64,000 nucleotides of DNA from Ruminococcaceae bacterium R-25. Its GTDB lineage: Bacteria > Bacillota > Clostridia > Saccharofermentanales > Saccharofermentanaceae. Shown here piece after piece: positions 19,023-28,358 of the stretch (the first letter of the stretch is position 1; the number at the start of each line of letters is the position of its first letter). The DNA is taken from NCBI GenBank assembly GCA_003149065.1, contig QGFZ01000001.1, forward strand, positions 434,001 through 498,000, written 5' to 3'. A program made the translations under genes and the position numbers. A model generated the notes under the pieces. It was given only the letters and a program-made list of their open reading frames with translations. It did not search any database and had not been told where the DNA came from.

Positions 19023-21080
19023 ATGGACGAGAATGCTTTAGCTGATAATAGAGAAATGATAAAGAACAAGCTTCGTCAAAACTTCGATGGAAAAATCGTG
19101 CGTAAGGATCTTACAAAGAAGATTAAGCAAGGGGCAAATGTTCCAGTATATGTCCTCGAGTTTCTTCTCGGACAATACTGTAGCTCAGACGATGATGAGG
19201 TAATCAATTCTGGACTGGAGACGGTAAAAAAGATCCTTTCCGATAATTTTGTGCGTCCTGATGAAGCTCAGAAGATATTGTCTGTCTTACGCCAAAATGG
19301 AACACACACAATCATTGATATGGTAACGGTAAACCTCAATATCAAAAAAGACAGATATGAGGCCATCTTCACTAATATGGGGTTAACGAATGTTCCTATA
19401 TCAGAGGAGTATCCAACAAAGTTCGATAGACTTCTATGTGGTGGAATATGGTGTATTGTTCAGCTTGAGTATAATTTTGTTGAAGAAGATAGAGATTCAT
19501 CCCCTATAAGTATCCGTAAGCTTACACCAATACAGATGCCGCACATCGATATTGAGGAATTGAAGGCAGGGAGAAAAGCTTTTTCTAAAGAAGAGTGGAT
19601 GGATGTACTTCTGCGTTCTTCTGGAATGGAGCCAGATACTTTGAGTTATCGCGAGAAGTGGCTGCTCATATCTCGTATGCTTCCTCTTGTGGAAAACAAC
19701 TTCAACTTCTGTGAACTTGGCCCCAGAAGTACTGGAAAGTCTCATCTTTTCAAAGAGATATCTCCCAATAGTATTCTTGTATCTGGTGGACAGACGACTG
19801 TAGCTAACTTGTTTTATAACATGGGGCGCAGAACCATAGGCCTTGTAGGTCTTTGGGATTGTGTTGCATTTGATGAAGTTGCCGGGATTAATTTCAAGGA
19901 TAAAGACGGCGTGCAAATAATGAAGGACTATATGGCTTCTGGTTCTTTTGCTAGAGGCAAGGAAGAGATTGCTGCATCAGCTTCTATGGTTTTTGTTGGT
20001 AACATAAACCAAAGTGTAGATGTTCTTCTTAAAACTGCAAGTCTGTTTGATCCTTTCCCGCCTGAAATGGGAACCGATACAGCTTTCCTTGACCGTATGC
20101 ATTGCTATAACCCAGGCTGGGAGATTCCTAAGTTTAGACCTGAGCACTTTACCGATGATTATGGCTTCATTACAGATTATATGGCTGAATTTATGAGAGA
20201 GCTTCGAAAGTTGAATTATGGGGATGCTCTTGATAAATACTTTAGGTTAGGACGCAATCTTAATCAGAGAGATACCATTGCGGTCCGTAAGATGGTTGAT
20301 GGTTATATAAAACTACTTTATCCAGACGGCGAATACACAAAGGAAGATGTAGCTGAAGTACTTGATATAGCTCTTGAAATGCGTCGCCGTGTAAAGGAAC
20401 AACTTAAAAAGCTTGGCGGCATGGAGTTTTATGATGTTAATTTCTCCTATATCGACAATGAAACGTTTGAAGAGAAATTTGTATCTGTTCCAGAACAAGG
20501 TGCCGGCAAGCTAATTCCAGATGGCATATGCAATCCTGGTCAGATTTATACTGTCTCACAGGGGCAAACAGGAATGATTGGTGTCTTCAGGCTTGAATCA
20601 CAGATGTTACCTGGTAATGGTAAGTTTACTCGAACTGGTTTAGGCTCCGGCCGTGATCCTAAGGAGGCTGCTGATACAGCATTCAATTATTTGAAAGCTC
20701 ATGCCAAAACAATTAGCGGATCAATAAGCACTACATCTAAAGACTACATTATTGATTATCGTGATCTTCAGGGGCTTGGAATGACTGGGAAACTAGCTCT
20801 TCCAACGTTGATAGCAATTTGTTCAATCGCTTTAGGTCGTCCTGCTCAGAGTGGATTGGTTGTGATTGGTGAAATGAGTATAGGTGGGACGCTTATTAAG
20901 GCAGATGAACTTGCCAGTACACTTCAAGTTTGTCTTGATTCTGGAGCCAAAAAGGTTCTCATCCCTGCTATATCTATGGCTGATTTTGCAACCGTGCCTC
21001 CGGATTTAATGAGTGCGTTTCAGATTATTCCATATACAAGTGCTGAAGATGCCGTGTTTAAGGCGTTAGGAGTAGAGTAG
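19023..21080 (+). CDS. brxL: BREX-1 Lon-like AAA+ protein BrxL
   Basis: 685 aa. Walker A GPRSTGKSHLF (~234-244) and Walker B-like WDCVAFDEVAG (~279-289) form an MCM/AAA+-type ATPase. The C-terminal ~120 residues resemble a Lon protease domain (GKLALPTLIAICSIALGRPAQSGLVV, then GGTLIKADELASTLQVCLDSGAKKVLIPA). I do not see the GPSAG serine box of active Lon; the equivalent position reads GMTGK, so proteolysis is doubtful. BrxL assembles on DNA as a helicase-like ring and is needed for phage blocking rather than host methylation. Its presence identifies this as type 1 BREX. Confidence 0.92.
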   Translation: MDENALADNREMIKNKLRQNFDGKIVRKDLTKKIKQGANVPVYVLEFLLGQYCSSDDDEVINSGLETVKKILSDNFVRPDEAQKILSVLRQNGTHTIIDMVTVNLNIKKDRYEAIFTNMGLTNVPISEEYPTKFDRLLCGGIWCIVQLEYNFVEEDRDSSPISIRKLTPIQMPHIDIEELKAGRKAFSKEEWMDVLLRSSGMEPDTLSYREKWLLISRMLPLVENNFNFCELGPRSTGKSHLFKEISPNSILVSGGQTTVANLFYNMGRRTIGLVGLWDCVAFDEVAGINFKDKDGVQIMKDYMASGSFARGKEEIAASASMVFVGNINQSVDVLLKTASLFDPFPPEMGTDTAFLDRMHCYNPGWEIPKFRPEHFTDDYGFITDYMAEFMRELRKLNYGDALDKYFRLGRNLNQRDTIAVRKMVDGYIKLLYPDGEYTKEDVAEVLDIALEMRRRVKEQLKKLGGMEFYDVNFSYIDNETFEEKFVSVPEQGAGKLIPDGICNPGQIYTVSQGQTGMIGVFRLESQMLPGNGKFTRTGLGSGRDPKEAADTAFNYLKAHAKTISGSISTTSKDYIIDYRDLQGLGMTGKLALPTLIAICSIALGRPAQSGLVVIGEMSIGGTLIKADELASTLQVCLDSGAKKVLIPAISMADFATVPPDLMSAFQIIPYTSAEDAVFKALGVE

Positions 21081-21123
21081 ACATGATTAAACATACAGAT
21101 CTATACAATGTTTGAGGTAATTC

Positions 21124-21963
21124 ATGAAAAGCATAAAACTTAACTCTATATTTACCGATATTGACCCATATGATTATAAGATCCACTTTGCTAGAAGGGG
21201 TTCTAGTGGAGTTGAACCGCTTGATGAATATATGGCCGATACGAGGACTTTAGAATATTGGAAAGAATGGAATACTTATTCAACCGGCAAAAATCATTTT
21301 AATAGACCGTATATATTCTCTTTGATATATGACTATCATGAAGAAGATACATGGTTATTTGGTGGTGTTTGGGAAGTAGTTGATACTGATATGAGATCTA
21401 AGACTCACCCTTATATCATAAAGCCGGTTAGCCGTTTTACTCCCTTTGTTGGACGTTTGATGATCAAGTATTCATATAAAAATCGTGCAACTAGAGTCAA
21501 AATGGAAGAACACTTTGATGATATGTTGGTTAAAGAGATATTAGAAAATCCATATATAGAACACTTTCCTGGCTATAAAAACATAGATCTTCCATTTGTG
21601 ACACTTAGAAATATCATGAAAGATAGCAATAAGGGCAACAAAGAGTGGAAAGAAGCTCTTTCTATAAAGGGAATATATCTTATAACTGATACTAGAACAG
21701 GCAAGAAATATGTTGGGAAAGCTGACGGTGAGCACGGGATATGGCGCAGATGGAAAAGATATATTAGTAATGGCCATGGTGGAGATGTAGCTCTTAAAGA
21801 TTTAGTTGAAACTAAAGGATTTTCATATGCTGAAAAATATTATAGGTTTACATTACTTGAACCAATAACAGGTGAAGATGAGCGAATAATAAATGAGAGA
21901 GAAAGCTATTGGAAGCGAGTGTTGATGACTAGAGACATAAAATTTGGACACAATAGAAACTAA
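21124..21963 (+). CDS. GIY-YIG nuclease-domain protein, BREX-associated
   Basis: 279 aa. Residues ~181-262 form a GIY-YIG domain: KGIYLIT (GIY 183-185), KKYVGKA (YVG 196-198), WRRWKRYI (candidate catalytic R208/R209) and INERESYW (catalytic E258 or E260). The N-terminal ~150 residues (PYIFSLIYDYHEEDTWLFGGVWEV..., then FVGRLMIKY) are of a type found with such nucleases and may bind DNA or a modified base. It starts 43 nt after brxL with RBS TGAGGT and ends just before a terminator, so it belongs to the BREX operon. It may restrict modified phage DNA that evades BREX; that is inference. Confidence 0.75.
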   Translation: MKSIKLNSIFTDIDPYDYKIHFARRGSSGVEPLDEYMADTRTLEYWKEWNTYSTGKNHFNRPYIFSLIYDYHEEDTWLFGGVWEVVDTDMRSKTHPYIIKPVSRFTPFVGRLMIKYSYKNRATRVKMEEHFDDMLVKEILENPYIEHFPGYKNIDLPFVTLRNIMKDSNKGNKEWKEALSIKGIYLITDTRTGKKYVGKADGEHGIWRRWKRYISNGHGGDVALKDLVETKGFSYAEKYYRFTLLEPITGEDERIINERESYWKRVLMTRDIKFGHNRN

Positions 21964-22000
21964 AAAAATCCCCTAAACAGCAATAAACTGTTTAGGGGAA
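21964..22000. terminator. Bidirectional terminator between BREX and conjugation operons
   Basis: TCCCCTAAACAG (21969-21980) and CTGTTTAGGGGA (21988-21999) form a perfect 12-bp stem with a 7-nt loop. The seven A's before the stem give a T-run on the minus strand for the convergent conjugation operon. The plus-strand tail (ATATTAGTTT) is weaker. Confidence 0.85.
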
Positions 22001-22030
22001 TATTAGTTTATAGCTATTTAGTAATTATAG

Positions 22031-23044
22031 TTACATAGCTATTGTCTGACCGGACTGATCTTCTTCAGGATTCTGAGTTTCATTGTTATTATCTTCAGGA
22101 TCATTATCAGGGCTGGAACCTTCGCTCTGTGTCTGACCTCCACCTACAATCTTGAGAGACTGAGTCTTTGGATCATACTCGTAGATGTTGTTGGAGAGCT
22201 GATCTTCAGGTCTTACGTCATTGGCATTGATTTCTCTGACCATTTTCCCGAGAGACTCTACATCGTCTACAAATCTTTTAGGTACAATCAAGGTTTCATC
22301 CACAGAAGAAGGTATGATGTACACCTCACCGAATTTTGCAGTGATTCTGTCCATGGTCTTAGGATTTATCGCCTGAACGGCACCTTTTGTCTTCTGCTGA
22401 TTGGTTAAAATGAAGAAGGGAACATTGTAGTTATCGGGTTCAACATCCTCAATCTCAAGATTTTCCTTGTTGCCAAAGAGGACGGACTCAATGTTCTGAA
22501 AGACAGGAGGTCTCTCGGCAATATAGTTCATAGCTCTTTCGTGAAGATCCTGAGCCGTTACTCCCCACATATTTGCAAGATCGTTGGTGATTACTGCCTC
22601 TGAGAATCCCTGGTTGTCTTCTGTTATCCTTACAGCGTAGACAATGGAAAGATCCTCAATGTTCTTATGTGGCTTATCGGCAATGTATTCCTTGTTTGCA
22701 GCGGTATTGATAAGTCTTGGAACAATCCTATCCTTGATTTTTTCATAATCGAAAAGATCATCCTTATTGAAGTTAGGAAGAGTAGCGTTCATTCGGATGT
22801 CGGCAAGATCGTCCAAAACTTCTTCGAAATCCATGCCATTTTCATATTTCCTGAATGCTTCGTTAAGGTTAAGCGCAGGAGTGACACTCATATGTCTGTC
22901 CTTGGGACTGATCATGAGAGCTTCGTACTCTCTGCCGGAGCTCTTCTTAACGGGCTGGAACTTCATCTCGTAATCCTGGTACTCATCTGAAAGATGTGAC
23001 TTAATGTTGTCGTAGACCTTCTTCTTAAAAGTATCGAAATTCAT
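22031..23044 (-). CDS. DUF5688 family protein
   Basis: 337 aa. The sequence (FDTFKKKVYDNIKSHLSDEY, LNLNEAFRKYENGMDFEEVLDDLADI, RLINTAANKEYI, LANMWGVTAQDLHERAMNYI, FFILTNQQKTKGAVQAI, FGEVYIIPSSVDETLIVP) matches DUF5688 proteins carried by clostridial conjugative elements. Function is unknown; it is cytoplasmic, with an acidic, low-complexity C-terminal tail (~295-337, rich in D, E, N, Q). It is the last gene of the minus-strand operon, 31 bp before a strong terminator and 17 bp after the HTH gene. Confidence 0.75.
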   Translation of the reverse strand: MNFDTFKKKVYDNIKSHLSDEYQDYEMKFQPVKKSSGREYEALMISPKDRHMSVTPALNLNEAFRKYENGMDFEEVLDDLADIRMNATLPNFNKDDLFDYEKIKDRIVPRLINTAANKEYIADKPHKNIEDLSIVYAVRITEDNQGFSEAVITNDLANMWGVTAQDLHERAMNYIAERPPVFQNIESVLFGNKENLEIEDVEPDNYNVPFFILTNQQKTKGAVQAINPKTMDRITAKFGEVYIIPSSVDETLIVPKRFVDDVESLGKMVREINANDVRPEDQLSNNIYEYDPKTQSLKIVGGGQTQSEGSSPDNDPEDNNNETQNPEEDQSGQTIAM

Positions 23045-23061
23045 ATTATTTCCTCCAAAAG

Positions 23062-23334
23062 TTAATAGTGATTTGGCCTTGATAATCTGTATTCAAGGCT
23101 TGATTTCGCGCCGTTTGGGCGAAATCTTTGTTTTGTTTGTATGAGATCTAAGTCTCTTAATTCATGAATCGCTCTTTTTATAGTAGATCTTGAACGTTTA
23201 AGGTCTTTCGCAATCGTATTGATTCCCGGCCAGCATATACCATCCTTGTTTGCCCGGTCATTCAAGTAAAGGTATACGATGACAGCTCTGTCGTTTATGC
23301 CTTCGATTGAGTAGAGAAAGGATATGTTAACCAT
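23062..23334 (-). CDS. Small winged-helix/HTH_36 protein
   Basis: 90 aa. INDRAVIVYLYLNDRANKDGICWPGINTIAKDLKRSRSTIKRAIHELRDLDLI is the HTH_36 pattern seen in replication-initiator and ICE regulator proteins (a pair of helices, then a wing RFRPNG). It overlaps the end of the virD4-like gene by 8 nt, so it is co-expressed with the conjugation genes. It probably binds DNA within the element. Confidence 0.7.
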   Translation of the reverse strand: MVNISFLYSIEGINDRAVIVYLYLNDRANKDGICWPGINTIAKDLKRSRSTIKRAIHELRDLDLIQTKQRFRPNGAKSSLEYRLSRPNHY

Positions 23335-25246
23335 GCTGTTTCTCTGCTTCTGTCATATACTTGGCACAACGTTCCATGCTGTCGGGCGGGGTAGTGATTA
23401 CCTCGACTGGGGGTGCCTTGAGGACTTGCTTCTGACCACCGGCTTCTGCAGGCGGCTTCTCGGCATGTTTTGCCTCTTTGTGATACTTGTCGTTGATTGC
23501 GCGCTTGATATCATCACGACAGGCATATTCCACTTTTCTGCTGGCGTGTTCGCTCACGATATACGGATTGTTTTCATCGAAAGTTATTCCCCATTTGAAG
23601 AACAGCTTCATATGAACCTTCATAGGATGAAAGCCTGTCTTCATAACAATAAACATTCCTTTGGGAAGATTTCGAAGCTCATCTGCAGTCATGAGAGGAC
23701 GCTCGATCATTTGTAACGATTGCGATGGGTTCTCTTTGGATCTGCTGACTGAACCCGACAGAACCGTTCTGGAGCCTAAGGCTTTGGATATCTGATCTGC
23801 AGAAGTTGAGTTCGGGGCAAATCCGCCGGAGATAGTAAGCTGCGTGTTATCGATTATTATTTCGGCTCCTGCCTTGCCATAATTCTTTTCGAGCTGGGCA
23901 AAAGACTGGATTATCGGTACTATTTGCAGTCTTCTTGAACGGGAGGCTGAAAACATCATTTCAGCTGAGTCGATCTTAGGTAAAGTGCCGAACTCATCAC
24001 AGAAGAACACGCAGCGATTCTCAAGCTTACCGCCATGCTCATCGGCCACAGATAAGATCTCGCGGTAAAGCTGTTGAATGATAAGGGAGATAAGGAAGAA
24101 AGTGTTTGGGTTCTCTTCCGGCATGATTATGAACAGTGCGCTCTTTTCATTGCAGAACTTCTCGGCATCAAGTTCTGTATCGAAGCAAAGGAGCTGTTCA
24201 AGCTCAGAATCAAGAAACGTGTTAAGTCTTGATAATGCTGTGCTCATAACCGAAGACATTGACTGTTCCGGGGAATTAAGTGCAGCACCGGCAAACCATT
24301 TAGCCTTGTGATCATCAGGAAGCTCATCCATAAGAAGTTGGAACTGATTCTTCCCTTTGATCCCGGAAGGGGATAAGAGTTCCTGTATGACCTTAAAGAC
24401 CGACACGATATGCCTGTGCTCCGGCTTGGCAAATTCTGCTATCAATAAAATTGTTGCAGTGAGCAAGCCTTCTGCAGCATCGTAAAAGAATGCGTTCTGT
24501 CCGAAGGATGTTGCATCGGTGCCGGAGAGGATTATTGTTTTGGCGATAATCTTTGCATACTTCTCGGATTTGGCACGATATGCGATATTATCGGGATTGG
24601 CTAAGGCAAGGTCCATATACTTGTTTACAAGGTGCAGGAGATTATTACCGTTTGACCTTGTCGGATTACGAAGATCGATTACTGAAACGTTATACCCATA
24701 ATCTTTGCAGATATTGCCGTAGTTTCTCATAATTTCGCCCTTGGTGTCGGTTGACATAAAGCTCATGCCTGAAGCCAAGGCGTATTCGATGCACGGATAC
24801 AGCCAGAATGCCGTCTTACCGACGCCGGCAGCACCGAGCATCAGAGCGTGGACATCTCCCGTATCCACGATTGCTTCATTGCTGTTGGAACAACCAACCA
24901 CAATGCCCTGAGGAACTTTCTCAATTGGGAGCTCGATTTCAGGGAGACCTTTCCTTCCTCTTATTTTGTTTCTGATTTTAAGAAGGAGAGAGGGCCTTCT
25001 TTCGATGGTCGGTTCTTCTCCGTTTTTGGCCTGTTCGCGCCACTTTTTTGGTGTGAATTTGATAAAACGGTACATTCGTTTTATTTCCGGGGTTGTGGCC
25101 CATCTGGAAGTGCCGTGCTGGCCGTCGCCAACGGTCCTGCTCTTGATACCATTGAGGTTATACATATGACTCACCATATTGATAACCGCCATGAGTATCA
25201 TGATCGCGACCATGACTATAACTAGGAGAGGGATGTGATTGGGCAT
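23327..25246 (-). CDS. VirD4/TraG-type conjugative coupling protein
   Basis: 639 aa. One or two N-terminal membrane segments (residues ~5-28) precede HGTSRWAT. Walker A is GAAGVGKTA (~138-146) and a later FFCDEFGTLP is the Walker B region typical of TraG/VirD4 proteins. The protein is an inner-membrane ATPase that docks the relaxase-DNA complex to the type IV secretion channel. It overlaps the TOPRIM gene upstream by 25 nt and the HTH gene downstream by 8 nt, forming a translationally coupled string with the relaxase. Confidence 0.92.
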   Translation of the reverse strand: MPNHIPLLVIVMVAIMILMAVINMVSHMYNLNGIKSRTVGDGQHGTSRWATTPEIKRMYRFIKFTPKKWREQAKNGEEPTIERRPSLLLKIRNKIRGRKGLPEIELPIEKVPQGIVVGCSNSNEAIVDTGDVHALMLGAAGVGKTAFWLYPCIEYALASGMSFMSTDTKGEIMRNYGNICKDYGYNVSVIDLRNPTRSNGNNLLHLVNKYMDLALANPDNIAYRAKSEKYAKIIAKTIILSGTDATSFGQNAFFYDAAEGLLTATILLIAEFAKPEHRHIVSVFKVIQELLSPSGIKGKNQFQLLMDELPDDHKAKWFAGAALNSPEQSMSSVMSTALSRLNTFLDSELEQLLCFDTELDAEKFCNEKSALFIIMPEENPNTFFLISLIIQQLYREILSVADEHGGKLENRCVFFCDEFGTLPKIDSAEMMFSASRSRRLQIVPIIQSFAQLEKNYGKAGAEIIIDNTQLTISGGFAPNSTSADQISKALGSRTVLSGSVSRSKENPSQSLQMIERPLMTADELRNLPKGMFIVMKTGFHPMKVHMKLFFKWGITFDENNPYIVSEHASRKVEYACRDDIKRAINDKYHKEAKHAEKPPAEAGGQKQVLKAPPVEVITTPPDSMERCAKYMTEAEKQHG

Positions 25247-26157
25247 TCAATCTCACCTTCTTCCTGTCCTGAATTTAAAAGATCCTCGTTCCAGTCTTTT
25301 AAAGTAGGAACAAGGATCTCTGCTTTATACCCGTCGGCTTTAAGCTGTTCGCATAATTGCTGAGCTGATTTCTGCCCGGGTCCGTCGTTGTCATAACAAA
25401 TGTATACATGGTCAAGGTTAGGGTTATCCTTAAGCATTTGCATAAGTGGCTGAGGTGAAAGGGAACAGGCTGCAATATAGTTGTTGTCATACCAATTTCT
25501 TGGGTACATTGAGATATAAGAAAGCATATCTATTGGTGCCTCGAATACAAATACCGTATTGCCTTTGCCTCGCCAGTTGAAACTGAATCTTGTATCTGAT
25601 CCCATCTGGTTGCCGCGCCATCTGTGCTTGGAAGTTGTGCTTCTTAAGTGTGCATGCTTGGGTTTACCAGATTTGTCTTTGCCTACGAATACAGCATTGT
25701 GATGAGCCTTGGTCTCGTATAACAAGCCGTTATGGGCAAAAATCCTGAGTATAGTACTGTCTATGCCTCGGGTGTTGATAAGATAACCGAAAGTCCGATG
25801 CATATTGTTGTTGCTTTCCGGAAGCCGGAACTCTATCTGAGTTATCGGTTTGGGCTTTTGCTGAGCCTTTTTGTTGATATAAGATGGTTCTTCTGTGCCG
25901 TCTTCGTTCAATATAAGTTTTACGGCATCACGAAAGTTGAGGCCGAAATACTTTTCTACAAAGCTGATTGTAGTTCCGCCGACACGTTCATACTGGTGAA
26001 ACCACAGGTTGTCTTTTATTGATACAGTTTCGTCTCCGTCCATCCACTCGTATTCCGTGCCGACTCGTTTTACCTGCTGACCATTCATTCTTAAGAAGTC
26101 GACAAGGTCAGTGTCCGCCGCTCTTTGTATCTGTTCATCTGAATATTTCTTGAACAT
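25222..26157 (-). CDS. DUF3991/TOPRIM-domain (primase-like) protein
   Basis: 311 aa. The N-terminus resembles CHC2-like/DUF3991 proteins (DTDLVDFLRMNGQQVKRVG...WMDGDETVSIKDNLWFH, then GGTTISFVEKYFGLNFRDAVKLIL). The C-terminal TOPRIM domain has FVFEAPIDMLS with the metal-site glutamate and HVYICYDNDGPGQKSA with the DxD of TOPRIM (~253-268). Such proteins in ICEs are thought to prime complementary-strand synthesis after transfer. The zinc CHC motif of full primases is not visible. Confidence 0.8.
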   Translation of the reverse strand: MFKKYSDEQIQRAADTDLVDFLRMNGQQVKRVGTEYEWMDGDETVSIKDNLWFHQYERVGGTTISFVEKYFGLNFRDAVKLILNEDGTEEPSYINKKAQQKPKPITQIEFRLPESNNNMHRTFGYLINTRGIDSTILRIFAHNGLLYETKAHHNAVFVGKDKSGKPKHAHLRSTTSKHRWRGNQMGSDTRFSFNWRGKGNTVFVFEAPIDMLSYISMYPRNWYDNNYIAACSLSPQPLMQMLKDNPNLDHVYICYDNDGPGQKSAQQLCEQLKADGYKAEILVPTLKDWNEDLLNSGQEEGEIECPITSLS

Positions 26158-26183
26158 CGGGGTTGCCTCACTTTCATTAATGT

Positions 26184-27482
26184 TTATCCGTGCTTGATTC
26201 CATGTGCTTCATCCTTTTCCTGGATCTTTCTTCTGAGTTTTATATCAACTTTCGGTACGTGCTCAGGATTATCCTGGAACTTATCCCGAAAGATTCTACT
26301 GACGCTATAAAGGAGCCTTGACACTGATGTAGCCATATAAGCAGAAGTGTTTGACTGATAACATGTAATATGTGACGTGTTAACGGTGATTTTATCCGAA
26401 TAATATGCAATATCTGACTTGTTATCTGTTTGCTGCGGTTGAAGACTAATATCTTCTTCTGATACATCAATACCGTAAATGTCATCTTCATCATCATAAG
26501 GGAAGAGGTTGTTTCTGATATCAGTATCCAACTCGCAGGCAGCGGTAATAACGGCATTACGGATAGTTTTGAATTCTGGATTCTCGGATAATGGTATTCT
26601 TATTGGTGTCATCTCTGAATAAATACGATGGAGTTCACACTGTTTCTCGTACCAGAGATCATATAATTCCTTTACAGCATGAATCTTTTCAATCTGATCA
26701 ACTATCCTGTCAACGATATACTTATCATTCTTTTTAAGATATCCATATGACTTTTTACCCTTGTGAGTCTTTAACCTTCTGTTCAAATCAAGAAGCATAG
26801 CCTGAAGGATAGTGTTGTTTTCATAACCGTCATTAATTCTTTTGATTATTTCTTCAACCTCATCTTTTCCGCGAAGTCTGAGTTTGTCCCTTCGGTCCGC
26901 CTTATCTTTCTGGATGTTCAGCATCTCGTCTTGGAAGATGACGTGTGCAAAGGTGCTCTTAAGACTTTCTATACCGGCTTTATCAATGAACCCTCGGTTT
27001 TCTTTGTCGTATACGATCAGGTGAATATGCGGATGGTAAGATTCATTGTGGAAGGCTCCATACCATTGAAGGGAAGAGGGTCTTATCTTGAAATCTTTAG
27101 CAAGTTCATCTCTGTTGGCTCTTACCATATTCCGCCAGCGTTCACCGGTTTCGAATCCGAGGCGTTCAGCATCTTCTCGTTTTATCGAGACAATTACCGT
27201 CCAGATTGTGCCTTTGAAGTCATTGAGTTCATCAGACACTTTATCAAGATCAACTTCGACACCTGCATCGGTGAAGAGACCGTGCTTACCGCTTTTCTCT
27301 GCTCTTGGTCTTGTTGCAATATAGTCCGCATAAGTCGTATCACGTTCGCGTGGCTCGTGGAATATAGCCGAATCATCTATCTTGGCAACGCCTTCTCTTG
27401 TGCCAATATAACGTGCATATCGACCGGGCGTCCGCTTTTGTGTCGGCTTCAGATATTTGACTTTAACAACGATTCTGGCCAT
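26184..27482 (-). CDS. MobL-type (MobP3-like) relaxase
   Basis: 432 aa. MARIVVKVKYLKP followed by RYARYIGTREG is the usual opening of clostridial MobL relaxases. The three-histidine metal motif is HPHIHLIVYD (H150, H152, H154). The nicking tyrosine is likely among Y22, Y25 or Y51 near the N-terminus. The enzyme would nick oriT and lead the strand through the channel. The C-terminal half is helical. It lies 6 bp downstream of an RHH-type accessory gene and 26 bp upstream of the TOPRIM gene. Confidence 0.88.
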   Translation of the reverse strand: MARIVVKVKYLKPTQKRTPGRYARYIGTREGVAKIDDSAIFHEPRERDTTYADYIATRPRAEKSGKHGLFTDAGVEVDLDKVSDELNDFKGTIWTVIVSIKREDAERLGFETGERWRNMVRANRDELAKDFKIRPSSLQWYGAFHNESYHPHIHLIVYDKENRGFIDKAGIESLKSTFAHVIFQDEMLNIQKDKADRRDKLRLRGKDEVEEIIKRINDGYENNTILQAMLLDLNRRLKTHKGKKSYGYLKKNDKYIVDRIVDQIEKIHAVKELYDLWYEKQCELHRIYSEMTPIRIPLSENPEFKTIRNAVITAACELDTDIRNNLFPYDDEDDIYGIDVSEEDISLQPQQTDNKSDIAYYSDKITVNTSHITCYQSNTSAYMATSVSRLLYSVSRIFRDKFQDNPEHVPKVDIKLRRKIQEKDEAHGIKHG

Positions 27483-27488
27483 AGGAAA

Positions 27489-27884
27489 TTACCTCTTTTG
27501 CCATCGGATGGCATCATTCATATTGAAGTCACCGTTAAGCTTACGAACCTCAGTCTCGCATTCACGCCTTAAGCTGCTTATTTTTTCCTCATCAATATCA
27601 AGGCTTGCTGCAAACAGGTTGTTCATTACAGCAATCTCAACTGCGAGTTTGAAAAGAATCCGGGTTATGCGTTTTGTGTTTTCATCTGAAGCTGCCTTGA
27701 CGGATGACATTATGGTAGGAGAGAGGTAATCAGTCATGTGCTCTGAATTGACATATCCGAGATAGTAAATTATTGCCCGCTCCAAGAATTCGTTATAGGA
27801 AGTACAATGACCTTTGCGATAGGATTGTTTGACTTCTGTATAAGTCTCATCAGTCAGATAAAGACTTACTTTCTTCTTTTCCAT
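27489..27884 (-). CDS. Relaxosome accessory protein with N-terminal ribbon-helix-helix (MobC-like)
   Basis: 131 aa. KKVSLYLTDETYTEVKQSYRKGHCTSYNEFLERAIIYYLGYV (residues 3-45) fits a ribbon-helix-helix fold, and the rest is helical. Such proteins precede relaxases and help load them at oriT. No good RBS is visible before the ATG (only GTGATGAT), so translation may be weak or the start may differ. The ~160-bp region upstream is the natural place to look for oriT. Confidence 0.6.
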   Translation of the reverse strand: MEKKKVSLYLTDETYTEVKQSYRKGHCTSYNEFLERAIIYYLGYVNSEHMTDYLSPTIMSSVKAASDENTKRITRILFKLAVEIAVMNNLFAASLDIDEEKISSLRRECETEVRKLNGDFNMNDAIRWQKR

Positions 27885-28046
27885 ATCATCACGGCAATTC
27901 GGTAGAACTGTATTGAGGCCTGAAAAGATGACTTCTAGGGTTGAATAGAACTATAACCTCAAAGTCTTAAACGAATTAGAACTGTTGGCTTTGGAACAGT
28001 GTTACACAGCAGAAAGCCTTATTCACACGGCTCTGCCGGGTGATGT
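27885..28046. other. Candidate origin of transfer (oriT) region
   Basis: This non-coding stretch lies just upstream of the accessory and relaxase genes. It holds nested inverted repeats: ACTGTT (27981-27986) with AACAGT (27995-28000), a near-palindrome GTGTTACAC, and GGCTTT (27987-27992) with AAAGCC (28013-28018). Relaxase origins usually have such repeats beside the nick site. No known nic consensus was recognised, so this rests on position and repeats. Confidence 0.4.
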
Positions 28047-28079
28047 AAAAAGAGTAGAACACATAAGATAGTTCTACTC
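28046..28079 (-). terminator. Rho-independent terminator on the minus strand
   Basis: GAGTAGAAC (28052-28060) and GTTCTACTC (28071-28079) form a 9-bp stem with a 10-nt loop. On the minus strand it is followed by TTTTT. It closes the small DUF6103 operon before the relaxase operon. Confidence 0.75.
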
Positions 28080-28148
28080 CTTTATCCTGCTTATTTTTCT
28101 GCACGCATAATGACCCGTGATTCATGGTTCAGACCTCTACATCAAGTC

Positions 28149-28358
28149 TCAGGTTGCCTCAGACCTCCTTTCGTTATTCTTGTTTTTGAGATTTTCGGAG
28201 ATATAATCTCTGACGATTGCTGGTACATATTTGCCGTAAAGTGTCTCGATATGTCGAGCAATTTCGAATTCCAGATAAGTGTCTTTCCGGCCGAGATAAA
28301 CTCTTAATGCATCTATCTGGGCAGGTTCTGCTTCAATTTCTAGTTTGATTTTTGGCAT
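28149..28358 (-). CDS. DUF6103-like small protein
   Basis: 69 aa. IDALRVYLGRKDTYLEFEIARHIETLYGKYVPAIVRDYISENL follows the pattern of DUF6103, a small family common in clostridial ICEs, with a -LRxYL-, -LYxKxVPxxVRxyI- core. It overlaps the preceding gene by 1 nt (TAATG), with GGAGG before the ATG. Function unknown, but a DNA-binding or regulatory role is plausible from size and context. Confidence 0.6.
   Translation of the reverse strand: MPKIKLEIEAEPAQIDALRVYLGRKDTYLEFEIARHIETLYGKYVPAIVRDYISENLKNKNNERRSEAT

Noticed and set aside
26240-27572. Open frames antisense to the relaxase
   Set aside because: They are frame shadows of the relaxase and accessory genes without start signals.
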